Shown one piece after another: positions 59,569-64,000 of a stretch of DNA of 64,000 nucleotides. The stretch lies in assembly GCF_943913045.1 (NCBI RefSeq), contig NZ_CALTVH010000001.1, forward strand, positions 286,804 through 350,803, read 5' to 3'. The position numbers and the translations under genes were made by a program. The stretch's first letter is position 1. Every line of letters starts with the position of its first letter. Origin of the DNA: an uncultured Ezakiella sp. Its GTDB lineage: Bacteria; Bacillota; Clostridia; Tissierellales; Peptoniphilaceae. The notes beneath the pieces were generated by a model, which was not told the origin of the DNA, searched no databases, and saw only the letters and a list, made by a program, of their open reading frames with translations.

Positions 59569-60912
59569 ATGAAATATTCCAAACATCGTGTAAATTTAAG
59601 ATTGTATCATAGGCTAGCCCTCTATATATTTTTGGTATTGGAAATAGCCCTGGGCTCTGCCCTCTTATTCTATTCATATTCACAGTATATAGTAGACAAA
59701 AAAGAGTTAGATTCTACCATGAAATATATCGAAGATTCAACCACTTCTATTATGGCTAGGCCAAATACAGTTGAATATTTAACTTATGACGACTATACTT
59801 ACATCAATGAAAATATATTTAAAAACACAAAATCCCACTACACAGTAAATGCTACTTTGAATTTTGAATATAGCAGAACTGGTAAAATCGCCTTGGTCTT
59901 TATGAGCCATGACGAGATGAAAGAGACTTTTGGTATCAGTCCCCAAGCAGGAACGGCTTATATAGGTGAAGAAGCCAAAAAAGTTGTTGAAGTTTTAAGC
60001 AAATTGCAAAAATCCAGAGCTCAAGTTACAATAGATGATGGCATAGTTAGCTTTGGTGCCAAGGGCGGTCATTACTTGGAACTAAATGACATGGATATAG
60101 ACTTTACTGCAAATTCCATTAAGTTTTTAGACCAAGAGTTTGAATTTATGGACATGCCAGTGGATACAAAAGAAAAAATGCTGATAACCAATCCTGTCAT
60201 TCAGACAAATGAAAATGGCAAAAATGAATCTCTCCTGCCCAACCAGCCAAAGGGAAAATATATGATTATTGTACCTGTCGAGTACTCAAGAGACATCGAT
60301 AAGATAATCAGACCATGGCAAAATAGAAAAATGGCAGAGTCCTATAATAATATAGCGCCGAGGATATCAATTAAAAATTTTGAAAAAGCTCCCGAAGAAG
60401 TATGGCAGGCAATAGATTATTTGAAATCAAAATATACCAATGCCAACTTTGCTATTGACGATCCCAAGGCCAGTAATGAAGCTTGGATAGAATACAAAAA
60501 GCAAACTATGTCCAAGTACCTTCTTATAAGCATCTTGCTCCTAGTCATAGTATCGGTTATCACATCGGGTATATTCTTGCTCCTCCACCAAGGCCGCAAG
60601 AAAGAAATCGCCATATCTCTGGCCTGTGGTTCCACCTTCAAAGACCAAATCAAAGAACTCCTCATGGAGATCTCAGCCCTAATCTTTTATGGCATGGTCG
60701 TTGGAGTCGCCGCTGCATATATGTACGGAGATATAGCTGAGAGGAGATTTTTTGAAAAATACAAGGCCTACAGGGGCTTAAATATAAAAACAAATATAGA
60801 ACCATTTTTAATTCTCATACTAGCAGCATTAATTATTTTAATAATATCATCTGCCCTCTCGATTAGGGCAACACGCAAACTAAATCCAATAGAAATTTTG
60901 CAAAATGAATAG
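59569..60912 (+). CDS. FtsX/MacB-like ABC permease B2
   Basis: A 447-aa paralogue of 56543-57898 with the same layout: TM1 about 15-37, an extracytoplasmic domain about 38-315, TM2-TM4 near the C-terminus, GRKKEIAISLACGSTFKDQIKEL and the terminal LNPIEILQNE. Similarity is spread along the whole length, though the extracytoplasmic parts differ most (for example around 195-220). It is one base from permease A2 and 9 bp before the ATPase, so all three are co-translated. Confidence 0.82.
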   Translation: MKYSKHRVNLRLYHRLALYIFLVLEIALGSALLFYSYSQYIVDKKELDSTMKYIEDSTTSIMARPNTVEYLTYDDYTYINENIFKNTKSHYTVNATLNFEYSRTGKIALVFMSHDEMKETFGISPQAGTAYIGEEAKKVVEVLSKLQKSRAQVTIDDGIVSFGAKGGHYLELNDMDIDFTANSIKFLDQEFEFMDMPVDTKEKMLITNPVIQTNENGKNESLLPNQPKGKYMIIVPVEYSRDIDKIIRPWQNRKMAESYNNIAPRISIKNFEKAPEEVWQAIDYLKSKYTNANFAIDDPKASNEAWIEYKKQTMSKYLLISILLLVIVSVITSGIFLLLHQGRKKEIAISLACGSTFKDQIKELLMEISALIFYGMVVGVAAAYMYGDIAERRFFEKYKAYRGLNIKTNIEPFLILILAALIILIISSALSIRATRKLNPIEILQNE

Positions 60913-60921
60913 GAGGACACA

Positions 60922-61584
60922 ATGATTAAAATCAGAAATCTAAGCAAAACATACACTGACTCAATAGTTGAAACTCAAGCCTTAAAGGGAATCGACCTTG
61001 ACATTGATGAGGGCGAATTCGTTGCCATAATTGGCAAGAGTGGCTGTGGCAAGTCTACCCTACTAAATATTATGGGCGGCATGGACCAAGCTACCAGCGG
61101 AGAATATTATTTCGATGATGTTGACGTCAGAAAATTAAAGGATGCGGACCTGGCCAAATTTAGAAATAAAACAATTGGCTTTGTCTTCCAAGCCTTTAAC
61201 CTAATAAACGAAATCAATTTAATAGAAAATGTTGCCGTTCCACTGGGCTATAGAGGCGTTAGCAAAAGAGAAAGAGATGTTGTTGCCGAGGACATGCTTG
61301 AAATCGTTGGCCTCAAAAAAGAAAAGAGAAAAAAGCCCACAGAATTATCCGGCGGACAAAAACAAAGGGTCGCCTTTGCCCGTGCCATAGCCAATGAACC
61401 ACGAGTAATTTTGGCAGACGAACCCACAGGTAATCTGGACCAAAAAAACTCACGTGAAATCGTCGACCTCCTCCACCAAGCCCACAAAAACGGGACCACA
61501 ATTGTAATGGTAACCCACGACATGGACCTGGCCAAAGAAGCCGATAGAATTATAGAAATGGAAGATGGCAAAATTATTTCATAA
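60922..61584 (+). CDS. ABC transporter ATPase of the duplicated FtsX-like system
   Basis: A 220-aa LolD/MacB-type ATPase: Walker A GKSGCGKST (38-46), signature LSGGQKQR (142-149), Walker B VILADEPTGNLD, and the H-loop in VMVTHDMD. AGGAGG precedes the ATG by 5 nt. It lies in the second unit only. No other ATPase accompanies the permeases at 55408-57898, so it probably energises both pairs. No two-component regulator, as found with BceAB-type peptide transporters, is encoded in the window. Confidence 0.93.
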   Translation: MIKIRNLSKTYTDSIVETQALKGIDLDIDEGEFVAIIGKSGCGKSTLLNIMGGMDQATSGEYYFDDVDVRKLKDADLAKFRNKTIGFVFQAFNLINEINLIENVAVPLGYRGVSKRERDVVAEDMLEIVGLKKEKRKKPTELSGGQKQRVAFARAIANEPRVILADEPTGNLDQKNSREIVDLLHQAHKNGTTIVMVTHDMDLAKEADRIIEMEDGKIIS

Positions 61585-61630
61585 GACCTATAAGACAAAC
61601 TATTCATAAACAAAATAATATATAATACTA

Positions 61631-61661
61631 ATCGCAAATCTAAAATGATTTGCGATTTTTT
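61631..61661 (+). terminator. Terminator of the ABC cluster
   Basis: Perfect 10-bp stem ATCGCAAATC / GATTTGCGAT with a six-base loop, then six T. Confidence 0.92.
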
Positions 61662-61746
61662 ATTTGATATGAAATGAATGGCGATTTTTAAAAAATACTG
61701 CAATTTAATTTTCAAGACGAATGGGATTTGATAATAAATTTGCATA

Positions 61747-61773
61747 TAAAAAGAGCAGCATGTCAGCTGCCCT
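61747..61773 (-). terminator. Terminator of the LPXTG protein gene
   Basis: AGGGCAGC / GCTGCTCT stem (one G-U), six-base loop and U-tail on the minus strand, about 47 bp past the stop. Confidence 0.85.
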
Positions 61774-61819
61774 TTCTTTGAATTAAAAGTTAAACATAAA
61801 ACTTAAAATCGATTTAAAT

Positions 61820-64000
61820 TTAGTTTTCTTCCTCTTCGTCTTCTTTTTTTCTTTTAAGAGCTCCAAGTCCCAAGAATCCTGACCCTAAAAGGCCCGCTAG
61901 ATATCCATATAGGGATACGTTAATACCATCGCCAGTCTTTGGTAATCTCTTAGCTCCTGATGAAACTTCTTCTGTAGTTTCAGGAGTTTCGCTAGGATTG
62001 TCAAGAGTTTCATCTACTTCCTCTACTTCTGGATTTTCTATTGTATCAGGAGTATCAGGATTTTCAATATTTTCTCCTGGTTCTTCTGTACCTGGTTCAT
62101 TAGGCTTGTCTTCACCTGCTTTTCCTGGATCTTCGCTTCCTGGTTCAGATGGTTTTTCTTCTCCCGGTGTGCCTGGTTCGTTTGGTTTATATTCACCTGG
62201 TTTGCTTGGTTCCTCAGGTGTTTCTCCTGGTGTGCCTGGTTCGTTTGGTTTATCTTCACCTGGTTTGCCTGGTTTCTCAGGTGTTTCTGGATCTGTTGGA
62301 TCAGTTGGATCAGTTGGATCTGTTGGATCAGTTGGATCGGTTGGATCGGTTGGATCTGTCGGATCTGTAGGATCGGTTGGATCTGTCGGATCAGTTGGAT
62401 CGGTTGGATCGGTTGGATCAGTTGGATCGGTTGGATCGGTTGGATCTGTCGGATCGGTTGGATCGGTTGGATCGGTCGGATCGGTTGGATCGGTTGTATC
62501 TGTATCTTCTCCTGGGATTGGGCAGACATTCTTAGTTCCTATTTCAATAATCTTATCTTGTTTTTCAGTTATTGTCTTAGTATCCCTAGAAACTTCTTTA
62601 GAGTTTTCAACCTTAACAGTAGTTTCAGTTTTACCTGGCTTACCTTCTTGAATTACATTAGTCTTTCCAGCCTCAAGATCTGGATTTTCTCTAATGATGA
62701 TGTCGTAAGCTTTTTCGCTTTCATAAGTGAATTCACCATCAGTCTTAGAACCGTATTCTACAATCTTGTTTGTTGGATTCACTCTTTCTTCTTTTACTTC
62801 AAGCTTGCCTGTTTCCTTGTTGAAAGTAGTTGTGTATTTTACAGATCCCTTTGAACCTTCTTCAATGACTTTTTCTTCGCCTTCTTTAAGTTCTGGATTG
62901 TGTCTGTATTCTGTGTTGTTACCAAGTTCTGTTTCCTTCACAACTGGCTTAACACCAATTCTTACAACCCTATCTTCTTTTTCAGTGATAGTCTTAGTTG
63001 TTTCTGTTGGATCACCAACTGGTTTAGAATCTTTAACTTTTTGAGTAATAGTTACTTCTTCCTTGCCTGGTTTTCCTTCATTTTCAATTTTTTGGAAGCC
63101 GGCTTCAAGGTTTTCGTCATAGATTACCTTAGTTTCATAAGGGATTTCTCTTTCGATAGTCTTAGTAGTTTCCCCTTCACTTGACTTTCTACCAACTTTT
63201 ACAATCTTATTCACAGGTTCTTTAGTTGTTTTAAATTCGCCTTCTTTTGTTTCTACAACTTTACCATCTTTGATTACAAGAGTATTTGTTCTTTCTTGTT
63301 CACCTGGTGTACCTTCTTGAACAACTTTTTCTTCACCTGGTTCTAGAGAATCATCGTATTCGTATCTAGTTTCAAAAGGAATCTCTTTCTTTTCAACTAT
63401 TTCGTGTGTACCGTCGTTAGTACCCTTACCTACTTGGATAAGAGCATCTTCTGCTGCTTGAATTTCTTCCTTAGGTTCACCATCAATTTGAGAATCTTTA
63501 ATTTTCCATGTCGTAGTCTTGGAACCAACCTTACCAGGTTTTACAATCTTGTATTCACCTTTTTTAAGTGTATCTACTTCTTCAACCTTGTAGCCAAATG
63601 GAATTTCTTCTGTGTGTGTTACTTCACCTTCATTAGATTCTTCACCTACAAGGATAATTGCCTTCTTAGGCTCTCTAGTTGTCTTAAATTCAGATTCTTC
63701 TGTTACCTTTGAGTTAACAATTGTAAGAGTTCTTTCTTTAAGTCCAGATTCTCCTGTTTGTTGAACTCCGTCAACTTCGGCGTATTTCCATTCGCCTTTC
63801 TTAAGTGTTGGGTCTTTTCTAACTTCTACTTCAAATGGTATAGTTTCGGTTTCCTTGTATTGGCCGTCAGTTTGAGAACCTACTCTGATTTTCCTATTCA
63901 CAGGTTCTTTTGTACGAGTAGTTTCACCACGATTTTCTTCACCAGCTTCACCATTTGTAATTGTTCTAGTGATCTTAGTTTCTTGTTCACCAAGTTCACC
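61820..64000 (-). CDS. LPXTG surface protein with G5 domains and (TDP)n stalk (C-terminal part)
   Basis: The gene continues beyond the right edge; the reading frame is open through the last base, so the true start is outside. About 726 residues are visible. At least six G5-type modules follow each other, recognised by IPFETRYEYDDSLEPGEEKVV-like repeats (E-IPF...L..GE...V..G..G). Then comes a lone Cys (VCPIPGED), about 23 TDP triplets, a proline-rich linker of NEPGTPGE-type repeats, and the sorting signal LPKTG, hydrophobic segment and RKKEDEEEEN tail. Sortase anchors it to peptidoglycan. G5 domains occur in adhesins and biofilm or glycan-binding proteins. Confidence 0.9.
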   Translation of the reverse strand, partial: GELGEQETKITRTITNGEAGEENRGETTRTKEPVNRKIRVGSQTDGQYKETETIPFEVEVRKDPTLKKGEWKYAEVDGVQQTGESGLKERTLTIVNSKVTEESEFKTTREPKKAIILVGEESNEGEVTHTEEIPFGYKVEEVDTLKKGEYKIVKPGKVGSKTTTWKIKDSQIDGEPKEEIQAAEDALIQVGKGTNDGTHEIVEKKEIPFETRYEYDDSLEPGEEKVVQEGTPGEQERTNTLVIKDGKVVETKEGEFKTTKEPVNKIVKVGRKSSEGETTKTIEREIPYETKVIYDENLEAGFQKIENEGKPGKEEVTITQKVKDSKPVGDPTETTKTITEKEDRVVRIGVKPVVKETELGNNTEYRHNPELKEGEEKVIEEGSKGSVKYTTTFNKETGKLEVKEERVNPTNKIVEYGSKTDGEFTYESEKAYDIIIRENPDLEAGKTNVIQEGKPGKTETTVKVENSKEVSRDTKTITEKQDKIIEIGTKNVCPIPGEDTDTTDPTDPTDPTDPTDPTDPTDPTDPTDPTDPTDPTDPTDPTDPTDPTDPTDPTDPTDPTDPTDPTDPTDPETPEKPGKPGEDKPNEPGTPGETPEEPSKPGEYKPNEPGTPGEEKPSEPGSEDPGKAGEDKPNEPGTEEPGENIENPDTPDTIENPEVEEVDETLDNPSETPETTEEVSSGAKRLPKTGDGINVSLYGYLAGLLGSGFLGLGALKRKKEDEEEEN
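62166..62291 (-). repeat. 63-bp direct repeat in the proline-rich wall linker
   Basis: Two tandem units of 63 bp begin GGTGTGCC at 62166 and 62229 on the plus strand, with few differences. They encode 21-residue KPNEPGTPGE-type repeats. Confidence 0.8.
62289..62495 (-). repeat. 23-copy 9-bp tandem repeat encoding TDP triplets
   Basis: Plus-strand units GGATCNGTN, 9 bp each, from 62289 to 62495. Variation is confined to codon third positions (Thr and Pro), so the protein repeat is uniform. Changes in copy number would keep the frame. Confidence 0.95.

Noticed and set aside
62289..62495. Possible CRISPR array
   Set aside because: The 9-bp units are contiguous with no spacers and translate uniformly to TDP in frame with the surface protein.
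61998..62651. Long plus-strand frame rich in GSVGSV repeats
   Set aside because: It is the antisense shadow of the (TDP)n and proline-rich linker; it has no ribosome binding site and its composition is dictated by the repeat on the other strand.

Overview
The window is chromosomal DNA from a low-GC, Gram-positive anaerobe. Pyruvate:ferredoxin oxidoreductase, malic enzyme, NatAB- and MacB-type ABC transporters, lipoproteins with Firmicute lipoboxes, strong AGGAGG ribosome binding sites and an LPXTG protein with G5 domains all point to Firmicutes. The gene content fits the Tissierellia, family Peptoniphilaceae, for example Anaerococcus or a close relative; the genus is an inference. No phage, insertion sequence, CRISPR array or rRNA operon was seen. 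One tRNA gene (Leu-CAA) is present.

Layout. (1) 1-4152: a tightly overlapping operon der-plsY-gpsA-HlyD-like-yggS on the minus strand. (2) 4336-14017: pyruvate:ferredoxin oxidoreductase, then ftsH-histidine phosphatase and pepP-uvrC, all minus. (3) 14192-18953: spermidine/putrescine ABC operon potABC with two tandem potD genes. (4) 19041-24078: a small glutaredoxin-like protein, a cysteine desulfurase-thiI pair, and rarA coupled to a PfoR-like PTS IIC membrane protein. (5) 24222-27810: a threonine catabolism island, with tdh-type dehydrogenase and kbl on one strand and a divergent threonine aldolase. (6) 27927-33237: malic enzyme with an unknown partner, a YitT membrane protein, a secreted stalk-domain protein, and a C69 dipeptidase behind a Fur-type operator. 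(7) 33355-40741: the conserved nusA-ylxR-infB-rbfA-nrnA-truB-ribF-rpsO operon, lacking rimP and ylxQ and preceded by tRNA-Leu. (8) 41146-44762: a zinc-uptake unit (znuA, znuB, an OB-fold-like lipoprotein, no ATPase) followed by selU. (9) 44808-50560: DUF1858 and glutaredoxin pair, then nadK-metG-tatD-rnmV-rsmA and an ArsR repressor with a complete CzrA-type zinc site. (10) 50645-54957: NatAB-like exporter and two adjacent paralogues resembling archaeal-type ornithine cyclodeaminase (TIGR00300). (11) 55038-61584: DUF1294 protein and a duplicated FtsX/MacB-like ABC system that encloses a small secreted cysteine-rich protein. (12) 61820-64000: the C-terminal part of a G5-domain LPXTG surface protein with a (TDP)n stalk.

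The least explained system is the duplicated ABC cluster at 55408-61584. It has two permease pairs, one shared ATPase, a secreted CxxC-containing protein at the head of the second unit, and a shared 25-bp element upstream of both units. Zinc also recurs: two Fur/Zur-type operators, ZnuAB, a zinc-sensing ArsR and a candidate secreted zinc-ribbon protein. Several genes have a canonical -10 box placed so close to the Shine-Dalgarno sequence that the predicted leader is only about 10-16 nt.
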